From the NCBI GenBank assembly GCA_029213065.1, contig JARGPH010000005.1, positions 38,435 through 102,434 of the forward strand: a DNA stretch of 64,000 bases, read 5' to 3'. This DNA comes from Verrucomicrobiales bacterium. GTDB lineage: Bacteria; Verrucomicrobiota; Verrucomicrobiia; Verrucomicrobiales; DEV007. The position numbers and the translations under genes are program-made. Under the pieces are notes generated by a model. That model worked only from the letters and a program-made list of their open reading frames with translations. It was not told the origin of the DNA and did not search any database. This document shows, piece by piece, positions 54,689 through 63,800 of the stretch (within the stretch, counting starts at the first letter, position 1; the number at the start of each line of letters is the position of its first letter).

Positions 54689-55546
54689 ATGAAGATCTTC
54701 TTGTCTTGTGTGAATTGTGATTTCCGAGATCCGGGCGCTCCTTTCGCCGGGTTTCGAGACCGCATACGTCCCTATCTGTCACGAGGGGGACTGAACGTCA
54801 CGCTGGAAGAGGAATTTCATCAGTCAGCAAACCAGGAGACGTTGGAGAAACTGGACGACTTTATTAGAAAAGACGACGTGGTAATCCAGCTTCTCGCCAC
54901 GAATCGGGGCGCTATTCCGGACGAGCAAGAGGTTATCGCCCTCAAGGAAAAGCATCGAAAGGAAAAAAGAACGATTTTCTCGCGAGGTATAGAGACTTTC
55001 TCCAAACAGCCAGCCGAATTTCGTAAATTGCTCGAGAACACAAACGATGTCACGTATACGGAGTGGGAGTCCTATCTTGCGATTCACAATGGGAAAGGCC
55101 TACTTCTTTATTTGCATGAGGAGAATAAAGGCGAGTTTGCAGAGCACATCAAGCGACTGGGCTCGGCAAGACCCAAGAAGTTTACCTCTCCTTTTTCAGG
55201 TGAATTCGATCTAGCCTGTAAGATCTTTGCCGATATCTGTCGGTTAAAACCAGAGATGATTCCAGATAAGCTTAAACCAAAAGTTATGAAAGCGAATCAG
55301 ACTCTGATGTTGTGGATTTTGGGACCGTGTTTGGCTATTTCTCTCTTCCTCGCCTACTTTGGGATCAAGCAAATGTATGAGCAATGGCCGTATGTTGGCG
55401 GTCGCGCGGTTGGCTATCTCATTTTTTCGGTGGTTTCGATTGCAATTGGCTACTTGATCTTTTACCTGAGGAAGAGACGGGCCTCGGCAAAAATACTCGA
55501 AAAAGAGATTCCGGAGCTACTTAAGAAAGCCAAACAGGAGGACTGA
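54689..55546 (+). CDS. TIR-like (DUF4062-type) protein with two C-terminal transmembrane helices
   Basis: With the ATG at 54689 the protein has 285 residues (an in-frame ATG at 54650 is less likely). It begins MKIFLSCVNCDFRDPGAPFA, then GLNVTLEEEFHQSANQETLE, DDVVIQLLATNRGAIPDEQE and YTEWESYLAIHNGKGLLLYL. This pattern is familiar from TIR-like/DUF4062 N-terminal domains of prokaryotic NLR-type and other multi-domain proteins. Two transmembrane helices follow at about residues 205-227 and 240-261, ending in a basic coil. No repeat, kinase or NTPase is present. The TIR-like domain with two membrane helices suggests a membrane-acting defence effector; the function is inference. Confidence 0.7.
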   Translation: MKIFLSCVNCDFRDPGAPFAGFRDRIRPYLSRGGLNVTLEEEFHQSANQETLEKLDDFIRKDDVVIQLLATNRGAIPDEQEVIALKEKHRKEKRTIFSRGIETFSKQPAEFRKLLENTNDVTYTEWESYLAIHNGKGLLLYLHEENKGEFAEHIKRLGSARPKKFTSPFSGEFDLACKIFADICRLKPEMIPDKLKPKVMKANQTLMLWILGPCLAISLFLAYFGIKQMYEQWPYVGGRAVGYLIFSVVSIAIGYLIFYLRKRRASAKILEKEIPELLKKAKQED

Positions 55547-55636
55547 AGCCGCCTTTCCGAATCCTCTTAGAGCCGCCGAGAAATTTCTTCAAACTTCTTG
55601 AAATTATGGAACGCATCGTGGTATTATATGACAGCA

Positions 55637-55882
55637 ATGAAGAAGATCTTGAGATTCCTGCGATCCAGCTGGGGGCGAATTTCGCTCGTCCAGCTGATTT
55701 GGGCTTTCGTGTTTCTCGGGCTCGCCACTTATTTTACGTGGGAATACGTCGAGGCTGTGATCAATCGGACGTTGGGAGTGCTGGTCAACCCAACCGCGGC
55801 GCTCGTTTACATTGTAGCGGCCTTCGCCCTTTCCTCGATCTGTTTCGTCGCTTCGGTGCGCTCGGCAAAGCGTGTTGCCTAG
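55637..55882 (+). CDS. Small two-helix membrane protein
   Basis: This 81-residue frame (ATG 55637; an in-frame ATG at 55598 would add 13 residues) starts MKKILRFLRSSWGRISLVQL and has two hydrophobic helices (SLVQLIWAFVFLGLATYFTW and ALVYIVAAFALSSICFVASV) with basic ends. Its GC-rich third positions and composition look coding. The frame overlapping it from 55606 is Cys/Arg/Gly-rich and shadow-like over the same stretch. It follows the TIR-like gene by about 90 bases and overlaps the start region of the next gene. Confidence 0.55.
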   Translation: MKKILRFLRSSWGRISLVQLIWAFVFLGLATYFTWEYVEAVINRTLGVLVNPTAALVYIVAAFALSSICFVASVRSAKRVA

Positions 55883-56991
55883 CAATCGTTCTGTCGATCT
55901 ATAGCGGTTCCTTGTTCGGGCAGGGGGAATCCAAAGAGTTCGATTCAATCGCAGATGCCGAAGGCCCTGACGTGGCAATTCGAACGAAGCGAGGCTGGGC
56001 GAAGTTTATTTCTTACATCGAGAACGTCGAGACTCAGGATTACATCCACGGTGAGAAACGGTATCTGATCTTCTTTCGTGGCGACGGAGAGTCGAACCTC
56101 CGTGGCGACTGGACCGCAGATGAAGAGCCAGGAGCTCTGAAGAGAGACTCCAATGGGCTGTTCTACAATTTGCCCACCTACCCCCCTGAATACCGCGACG
56201 CCCCCGGTCGGGTCGGGTATTTCGATGAGGTTTTTGAAAACGGCAAGAAGCTCGTCGTTTTCTTTCCGATGAAGCCGGGACCGAATCGGCTGCTCGCGAT
56301 CCGGTCTTCCGTTCGTCAAATCGATCACAGTCGCTCCATCGATGGCGCGCCGGTCTTTTTTGAGAGGGATATACCTGAGCTTGAGCTGTGGGATAATTTT
56401 TTGCGATTTCAGAGAGGTCGTCCTCAGGGAGGATTTCTGACTTGGATGGGGTATCGCCCGCCCATTCCCAACCAACAGCGTTGGCTCTATGCTCATCTCT
56501 GGAAAGGTAATCTCGGACGGTTGAAGTATCCGGAGGCTTTGATCGATTTCAATAGATTTCACGAGGGGTATCCTCCCACCACTCCAGAAGCCTCGGACGC
56601 TTACAGTGTCCTGAAAAGGTGGCACCGCGATCCGAAAGCGATTTTCAGATTTCTGAAGGAAGAAAAGTATCGCTACCATGTCACTATGCCTCTTGTGAAG
56701 AAGATGATTTCCTTCGACCAAGAAAACGCAGACTTCCGACTCGAGCGACTCGTCTGGATCCACGAAGACGAGCAAGATGGCTTTCTCCTTCCTATCGAAC
56801 TGTTCAATCCGGACTTCGACAATGCGCTGATTGACCTTCGCATTGTACTCGCAACCAATTCCCTGCTGGCGGCGGGCACTATGCCGTCAGCTCCAAGTGT
56901 AGAGGCAGTGACGAAATACGAGACGTTTCATTATAAGTTCGTCATCTCCCACGATCGGAGCCAATTGCCCGATGTAGCAATTCGTCCCTGA
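55840..56991 (+). CDS. Exported protein of unknown function, uncertain start
   Basis: The open frame runs from an ATG at 55606 to 56991, but its first 80 or so residues overlap the small membrane protein in another frame and do not look protein-like. From a CTG at 55840 the sequence reads FRRFGALGKACCLAIVLSIY with SGSLFGQGE, a credible signal peptide, so I give that start with low certainty; a GTG at 55738 is also available. The mature region (about 350 residues) has GWAKFISYIENVETQDYIHG, EKRYLIFFRGDGESNLRGDW, GKKLVVFFPMKPGPNRLLAI and KYETFHYKFVISHDRSQLPD. I recognise no family. A -1 frameshift joining it to the preceding small protein is another possibility. Confidence 0.5.
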   Translation: MFRRFGALGKACCLAIVLSIYSGSLFGQGESKEFDSIADAEGPDVAIRTKRGWAKFISYIENVETQDYIHGEKRYLIFFRGDGESNLRGDWTADEEPGALKRDSNGLFYNLPTYPPEYRDAPGRVGYFDEVFENGKKLVVFFPMKPGPNRLLAIRSSVRQIDHSRSIDGAPVFFERDIPELELWDNFLRFQRGRPQGGFLTWMGYRPPIPNQQRWLYAHLWKGNLGRLKYPEALIDFNRFHEGYPPTTPEASDAYSVLKRWHRDPKAIFRFLKEEKYRYHVTMPLVKKMISFDQENADFRLERLVWIHEDEQDGFLLPIELFNPDFDNALIDLRIVLATNSLLAAGTMPSAPSVEAVTKYETFHYKFVISHDRSQLPDVAIRP

Positions 56992-57022
56992 CAGAATAGC
57001 TGAGAGAGAAAGCCTGGCTGGG

Positions 57023-57106
57023 GATCGCGTTAGAAACCGTTGTTGCCGACGGTCCCCCGCACAGATCCGCAATTGAAGAGCTGCTTCATACGGCTCCCAC
57101 TTCGTA
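57023..57106 (-). mobile_element. Possible group II intron 3-prime remnant (domain V/VI-like)
   Basis: On the minus strand, GGAGCCGTATGAAG and CTTCAATTGCGGATC face each other around a 5-base loop, followed by TCTGTGCGGGGGACCGT and an ACGGT hairpin ending CTAACGCGA. Spacing and word content resemble the GAGCCGTATG...CGTACGG domain V and the following domain VI of bacterial group II introns. Three substitutions in the conserved right arm suggest decay. No reverse transcriptase is encoded nearby. This is a weak call. Confidence 0.25.
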
Positions 57107-57330
57107 AGCGTGATTGAATATGCTGCCTAGCCAACGGCGGGGCGGGGGGGTAAATTTGACGGGTGGCCCAGAAATTATCCCATCGAAAGTCGCCGCGCCG
57201 GTCTGCAGGGCGTTTTCCCTGCGATATCGTCCGTTACGCCGAAGTCGAGTTCACGCATATGATCGTCGAAGACGAGTCGTCCGCCGCCCTTCGTCGCGTT
57301 GGACAAGATTGAAGGGAAGGGATGCCTCAA

Positions 57331-57456
57331 ATGATCGCGCTAGGAAACGCTGCCCTGAGGATCATCGTCCGCTTCGAGTCCTGCGACATGCACAAGAGCT
57401 TCAAAGGACTCTCCGAAACGCCTGGGCAATCCCGAACTCGCCCGGGCAAGCAATGA
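57331..57456 (+). pseudogene. IS66 Orf2 (TnpB)-like fragment
   Basis: A 41-residue frame reads MIALGNAALRIIVRFESCDM and continues HKSFKGLSE. IS66-family Orf2 proteins have a matching N-terminus with the DMRKSFxGL motif. The similarity ends after about 28 residues and the frame then stops, so this is a truncated relic. It lies in a 584-base gap before the TIR-helical-repeat gene with no complete gene, and suggests insertion and decay in this island. Confidence 0.4.
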
Positions 57457-57575
57457 GCGCTATCTTCGCAGCCAGGCAGAGTAACTCGGTTTCGCCTTGA
57501 CCCCGGTCGAAGGGGAAGTTTCATAAGAGTGATTCTCCACCGTCCACAATTGGATCTATTTCAAAAAAATTCCAG

Positions 57576-60500
57576 ATGAACCAATCCGACTCTAGTGAGG
57601 TGTCCTATTTGAGAAACGGATCGAGCGAAGAGAAATCGTCAGCACCACTCGAACCCTGGTATCAACGAATTAAAAACTGGGTGTGGGGTTACGACTTCTT
57701 CATTTCCTACGACTGGGAAAGTGGCAGCGCCTATGCAGTCGACCTTGCAGCGAGACTCCGTGAGAGAAAATACGAAGTCTTCTTGGATCGGGCAGAATAT
57801 GCTAGCGGAGACAAATGGAAGAGAATTGGAGAAATCGCTCTCCGCAACACGCAACGGCTTGTCCTCGTTGCTACATCACGAGCAATCTACGAGTCGACTC
57901 CGGTCGCTCATGAGATCGTAAAATTCACCGACCGAAGTAGCCACTGTATTCCGATTTTTTTTGGTCAATCGGCTGAATCCCTTTTTCACCCGGAAAGCCG
58001 AAGCTCTAAAGTCCTCGAGCGGCTTTCGGAGGATACCATTTTCATCGAAGAGGAACCAAGTACCCTGCTGATTGGGCCCTCTGCAGATACGATCGACACC
58101 TTGGAAGCATCGTATCAAACAATGCGACGCCGCAGCGTGAGACAGTTGTTTGTCCTAGCAACTTTGATGGTGCTCCTTTGCTTCTCGGTTCTCGCTGGCA
58201 TTTCTTGGTCAAACGCGGAAAAGTCGAGAAGCGACGCCGAAAGTGCCTTGGCACGGGCTCTTTCGGCTGCCATCGGCGAATCGGACGAATTTTCTCCATC
58301 AGCGAGAGAAGAAGAGGCTCTCTGGGAATTGAGCCAACTAGGAACTCGCAATCAAAGTGCCAGAGATCTTGTCCTTGCCGAATGGAGCCAGACAAAAGTG
58401 CCTTTCTACGCCGCGCTGCGGAATCACTCGCGAGGACTCCATGCTGTTCTTGGATTGAATTCAGACTTATTTGAGCGCAACCAAGCACTAATCGAGAACG
58501 GAATCTTCGAAGCGCTAACGCAACCGGACGAGTTTGGGCTGCGGGACAAAGCCTATCATAGAGCTTTCGGTGATGCCGTTCCCATTCTGACCGGCACTAC
58601 TCTGAAGCGGGAGATAGTGGATGGGTATCTTCAAGTCTTCCTGACGGACCCTCACTTGGACAACGACACACTCAAGATAAAAGCCGCATCTGTACCTCGT
58701 CTCACCGAGACTCTGGATAAAGAGCACTCCGTTCGGATGTGCGAGGATATGGTAGGAAGAATCGAAAGCATCGACACGGATCTCGTCGAGAATTTCGGCG
58801 TAGTCCTTCGCTCACTTGCTCACAATTTGACTCCCGAAGAAGCTGAGCGAATGATCACGCCGGTCGTCCGCGCAATCTCCAATACCCATCCGGAAGACAT
58901 CACTCGGCTATATCATTTGTGCACCTGCTTATCCATTATAGCCGACCGTCGTGAAGGAGCATTCTCACTAGCATTGACTGAAACCCTACTCGACAGCTTG
59001 GATCGCGCTTTGCCACACGTTTTACAGGACAATGCAATGAGTGCGAAATGGGCGAAGTCTCTGACATGTCTGGAACGGTGCCTTCCCGAAGAATCGGTCT
59101 CACTACGATCTGACCAGGCACTCGCGATCTTCGTGACTAAGTTTAGCACGAATCGGCAAGATCTTTATGGCGGAATATCCGTCTGCGATGCTGTGGAAGT
59201 TTTACTCCCCTACACGAGTAGGAACCATAACATTCGTCACGCACGTGAGCTAGCAGGGGTTTTCTGCGATGAAAACATTTACCCTTCAAGGCATGAAATA
59301 GATATGTGGCTATCGATTTGTCGGATGGTTCCACAGGCAGACGCGTTTGCAGAGGCGGAATTCTTTGCTGAAAAACTCTGTAGGCTTTATGAAAAAAATC
59401 CCTTGACTTCATTTAGCAGTGAGGCATTTCAGGAATGTATTGTAGTGCTGATAAATCGAAGTGAAACCGGCGCGGCTGCGAAGATCCTCGAAGGTCTGCT
59501 CCACGAAACAAACACGGAAATTCGGGAGCCGGTGCTTGAGAGTATTGGATACCTAATCGATGGATTTCTTCCGAAAATCTCTCCTGATGAGATTCGGGCT
59601 TTAAGCGATCTACTAGCTTCGGAATTACTTTTGTTAGAGTCTAACGAAATCTATCAGATCGAGTTGCTCTCTGCATGCCTCGGTACACTGTTATCGGAAT
59701 TTTCCGGGGACCATTCCTGGGAGATAATGAAGAAGGTCGAAGAAAGAGTTGTTGAGATAGCGAGCGAAGAGCTTAATTCTGAACTCGACGTTCTGGGTCC
59801 GTGGGGGGGGCAAATCGCGATTGCACTTGCCACACTGATGCCCTATTTTCCCGACAAAAGCGAGGCACAACAGGTTGCTCGGGAGGTATTTCGAGGTCTG
59901 TTGGAGAACCTTGAAAGCAGCCTCGAAGGGGAAGTGGCCAGCGAAATGCAAGAGTGGGGATCCCCCGCAGGGGCCGTGGCACTCGCAAGTTGTCTTAGCC
60001 AACCAGACAGTGATCAGGCAGCTATGCGACTTGTTGACTTGCTGAAAGCAATTGTGCCTACCGACTTGGGAATCGATCCCATGGAATATATGCTTGCTTA
60101 TAAGCTTGTAGATGCTTTCTACGGTCTGCTTCGTGGAGTCCTCGCAAACGTTAGTGAGCGTGTTGCTAGTGAACTGGCATTCGAACTCGTGTCCTTAATT
60201 GACAACGAGGGAGAAATTGGCACCACTGGAGAATTATCCCGTTTGCATTTGATTCAAGGCTGCCTTGAGATTTGTGCGAGCCGGATGACTTCGAAAGATA
60301 GAATTTCAATCGCATTGTGCGTTCTTGATGAATGGGAGACTAGTGGCCCAGCCATTCAATTTCGGGATGACTGCAATTTATACTCGTTGTCCGACTTGTC
60401 GTGTAGAATTCCTGAAGCGCTTGAACTACGGATGTGGATATTGGCGCAACTCTGCACTAGGTCAGGGAAATGGACCGGTCGAAACGAGTTTCGCTTCGAT

Positions 60501-60776
60501 ATTTCGAAAGCGCGCATGAGCATCTGTGAAAATTCGAGTATTCCGGAATTGTTGGAAGTCCTAAAATGGCCAGTCTGTGTTGGGGAGGCGCAAGAAGAAG
60601 TGCTCTCGATTTTGGGGCGGAAGACGGGCATTGGTTTGAAGAATCAATTCGGAATTCTCGCGGCCGATCCTTTGCGTAAATTGGAGGAATTCGGTAACGT
60701 GAATTTGAAGAAACCTCCTATTAGACCTACGATTGCAAATGCTAGGGCAGAGTTGCTCGATCTTCTAGCCCAATAA
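57576..60776 (+). CDS. TIR-domain protein with one transmembrane helix and a long helical-repeat C-terminal region
   Basis: This 1066-residue protein has an N-terminal TIR domain from residue 39 (GYDFFISYDWESGSAYAVDL) to about 170, with YEVFLDRAEYASGDKWKRI, LVLVATSRAIYES and the helix PVAHEIVKF. Glu113 sits at the usual TIR NADase catalytic position, so NAD+ cleavage or cyclisation is plausible. One transmembrane helix (about 190-210, LFVLATLMVLLCFSVLAGIS) follows. The remaining 850 residues are alpha-helical with a repeated-helix look, which suggests HEAT/ARM-like repeats for target recognition. No signal peptide or ATPase motif is seen. It is convergent with the TIR-SLOG-CHAT gene, 102 bases apart. 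Confidence 0.8.
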   Translation: MNQSDSSEVSYLRNGSSEEKSSAPLEPWYQRIKNWVWGYDFFISYDWESGSAYAVDLAARLRERKYEVFLDRAEYASGDKWKRIGEIALRNTQRLVLVATSRAIYESTPVAHEIVKFTDRSSHCIPIFFGQSAESLFHPESRSSKVLERLSEDTIFIEEEPSTLLIGPSADTIDTLEASYQTMRRRSVRQLFVLATLMVLLCFSVLAGISWSNAEKSRSDAESALARALSAAIGESDEFSPSAREEEALWELSQLGTRNQSARDLVLAEWSQTKVPFYAALRNHSRGLHAVLGLNSDLFERNQALIENGIFEALTQPDEFGLRDKAYHRAFGDAVPILTGTTLKREIVDGYLQVFLTDPHLDNDTLKIKAASVPRLTETLDKEHSVRMCEDMVGRIESIDTDLVENFGVVLRSLAHNLTPEEAERMITPVVRAISNTHPEDITRLYHLCTCLSIIADRREGAFSLALTETLLDSLDRALPHVLQDNAMSAKWAKSLTCLERCLPEESVSLRSDQALAIFVTKFSTNRQDLYGGISVCDAVEVLLPYTSRNHNIRHARELAGVFCDENIYPSRHEIDMWLSICRMVPQADAFAEAEFFAEKLCRLYEKNPLTSFSSEAFQECIVVLINRSETGAAAKILEGLLHETNTEIREPVLESIGYLIDGFLPKISPDEIRALSDLLASELLLLESNEIYQIELLSACLGTLLSEFSGDHSWEIMKKVEERVVEIASEELNSELDVLGPWGGQIAIALATLMPYFPDKSEAQQVAREVFRGLLENLESSLEGEVASEMQEWGSPAGAVALASCLSQPDSDQAAMRLVDLLKAIVPTDLGIDPMEYMLAYKLVDAFYGLLRGVLANVSERVASELAFELVSLIDNEGEIGTTGELSRLHLIQGCLEICASRMTSKDRISIALCVLDEWETSGPAIQFRDDCNLYSLSDLSCRIPEALELRMWILAQLCTRSGKWTGRNEFRFDISKARMSICENSSIPELLEVLKWPVCVGEAQEEVLSILGRKTGIGLKNQFGILAADPLRKLEEFGNVNLKKPPIRPTIANARAELLDLLAQ

Positions 60777-60878
60777 TGGCGGCGACTTCTCTTCATTTTT
60801 CGGCTTTCGTTTCATTCGTTTATCCGAAAATCCTCAACCAGCCAACCGTTCAGTTTCGTGGGACAACATCTAACCCAC

Positions 60879-63800
60879 TTAAGAGGAAACGAGCCTAAAC
60901 GAACTGCCGCCGTAGAGGAGGTAGTTGGCCCAGTCTGTGAGGTTCTTTTTGAAAAGTTTATTTCGACCAATCAGGGTGGCTTCTTCGAGGGTTTTTCCCA
61001 GGGCGAGGCTCGTGTAAACCTTTTGGGCGAAGAGCATTGCGGCGGTGTCGCCGACTTCCCAGAAGGTGCCGAGATAGGCGTCGATTCCACTCTGGAGAAA
61101 CAGTTCTGCGAACGCAGCGGCGTTGGAGTCAGGTTCTCCACGCACTCGTCCAGCCTGGCACGCATTCACGAATGCCATGCGTGGCAGGGCATCGACTCTC
61201 CGAAGATCGGAGCCGGTGAAATTTCCATCGGCAAGGATGAGGCCGCTTTCATCTTCACCTGGACCGTCGAAATACGCGTGTCCGCAATAATGTAGAATAT
61301 CGGCGGCAGGGAGAGCTTCCGCAAGGTTGGCTACGGTCGCTTCAGAGTCACCTCCATCGCCCAGCATTTTGACGTTGATATTTTTCTGGTCATTTAGAAG
61401 CGCATACACTTCTTGCGCTTCCCTTGCCGCGCCGGGAAGGTCTCTCGTCGGGTTCGAAATGAGCAAGACCGTTAGTGTTCCTTTCTTTGGAGGCTTGATG
61501 AAGTGGTTGGTGAATTTCAGACCTTCGACGGAGAGCTTTCTCGATATGCCGCTGGTAAGGGCTGGGCGCAATGTGCCGCTAGCTTGAAGCAACTCAAACG
61601 GGAGCCGTGAGGCGGGAACATCGTGCACAATTACCATTCGTGAGTCCTCGAAAAGCGAAAAGTACTCGGCGGCACTGTCGCCAAAGAGATACTCGGCCAA
61701 TTGATCGCCACGGGCGTCCAGTGCTGCCTGTCCGGGAGTCGCTTTTCCACGAGCCAACTCGTCGAGAACGGCTTTAGGAAAATCGGTTACCGTGACGCGC
61801 ACCGATGCCCCGGAGGTAGGAGGAAGAAGTGTCGCACTTAGTCGCTTGCCTTCTAGCGATACGGTAAGAATGAGAGGATCATGATAGTCGGTCTCTTTGA
61901 CGATGGGAGTCAGCGCTCGCCGGGTCGTCAGTTTCACGTCTGGGGATTTTTCCAGTTCGGTGCGGAGTGTCTCGTAGCGATCCGGATCCGTTTCATACCA
62001 CACGAGGACCGAGTCTTTCTTCATTTTCTGAAATCCGTCGAGCATGGCTTCCACAGTCTTTTTGACGTCTGACAGGATATTTCCGCCATAGGTAACGATT
62101 CCGATTCGTTGGAATCCATGCTTGAAGGCGATATCGGCGGTGGCCTTTGCGGCCTCGACAATTCTATCTTTGATTCCGGACGCCTGTGTGGGCTCTCCAA
62201 GGGAGGCAAGATAAAGCCAGTCGGCATCGATGAGGGCATCTTTCAGGCTGGCGAGGTGACGTCCTGAGTTATGGGCGTTCGTCGCTGCACCGACGGTGAG
62301 GTGATCGAGGGCTGCTCCCGCTCCCCCAAGGGGAACTCCCTCCAGCGTGGCGATGGAAATGGCATCGAGGTTTTCGGCAGACGCGAGGCTATCCTCGATA
62401 AGCTCGATCTGCAGTTTTCCCTCGCTTTCCTTGCGCACTTTCGCGAGGAGTCCCTTGGATACGAGCGCCGCTATCGTCACGGGGTCCTGTGTCCGAAAAA
62501 GCAATTTATTCTCCTTCACTGAAAGGCCGTTCCAGGCGATCGAGTCGTCGTCGCTGGCAAGGTATGGTTTCGCCAAGGTCATGACTTCTTTGGCCAGCTC
62601 CACCATGGTGGTGGGAAGTTCCAATTCAGTGGTGTATGCGTTAGTTTCGATGGCTTCCGCATTTTCGGAGAAGAAAGCGGATTCGTTTTTCCAGTGACTA
62701 TCCTTGAGGGCGAGGGGAAGGTCTTTTTCCTTTATCTTCTCGGCCTTCTTTTTCATCTCCAGGAGATCTGCGACGATTCCGGCGGCCCCTCCGAATCCCC
62801 CGAGGACGTAGAGAGGATTCCCTACTTTGAGGCTTCGCCAGGCTTCCTCAATCACTCCGGGGTAGCGACCGCCGTAGCCGGGACCTTCCTTCACCAGCTT
62901 GGGCTCGATACCGCCCCCCAGAACGACCCGAGCGAAGACTTTGTCTTCCATCACTCGACGCATATCGGAGAAGTAGAGGCCCCTCGGAATCGGGGGATCT
63001 GCAGGAAAGGGAATCATGGCTTCGTCCATTTTGCCAAGGTAATGGATGTCGAGTGGCATATCTTCGGGCGCATCTTCGATCGGTATGACCGCTCCAAGAT
63101 AGCTTTGCAAGTCCTGGCTGCGTTTCGAAGCGGTTTGATTGTACGACTTGATGAGTTCGACCAGAGTTTTTGTGTAACCGTCTTCACGAAAATCTCCACC
63201 ATAGGCCATGGCAGCACCGCAAGAGATCAAAGTCCGTGCGGTGTATACGGTGGCATCTATGGTGTGGTCTTGCGTGAATCCTGCGGGTCCCGGATCGTCG
63301 GAGAGCGAGAGGGCAACCTGCTTTCCTTCTAAGGGAGAAGAGACATCAGCGGTCTCGTCTCTGCGTGTGAGGAGACGCCGGAAAGCCGTCGTAGGAGTAG
63401 CGAGGTGCATTCGGGGGCGAGCCGCCTTCAAGACTCTACGTTCGAGGACGGACAGCTCAGGGTCGGGGTGTAGGACCAACTGCGGTATGTCGATCCGCAG
63501 GGGGCCTTGCGCGAGATCGAGTAGCTCGGGAGGCCGCGACACTATGCGCACATCGTCGGGGAGATTGGCGGCATTCCTGATTCGATCGGCCTCTCTTTTG
63601 AAAAATGCCGAGCGCAACCACTCTACCATCGCTTGGGAGGCAACTCTCGTCGGGTCTCCGCTCCACACCAGGCACGGGCTGTTCCCGGCATAGGGAAAGC
63701 TTCGGGCTTCCCCGGTCTGCAAGACCTCGACCGTTAGTGTCGGGACTCCGTTGAGCTTGGCGCGGAGAAGTTCTCTCTGGCACCAAACCCTCGATCCATA

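Noticed and set aside
55840-55885. Programmed -1 frameshift slippery site
   Set aside because: The nearby CCCTTTC is not in the X-XXY-YYZ register for the small-protein frame, so a canonical site is absent; a frameshift is kept only as a possibility.
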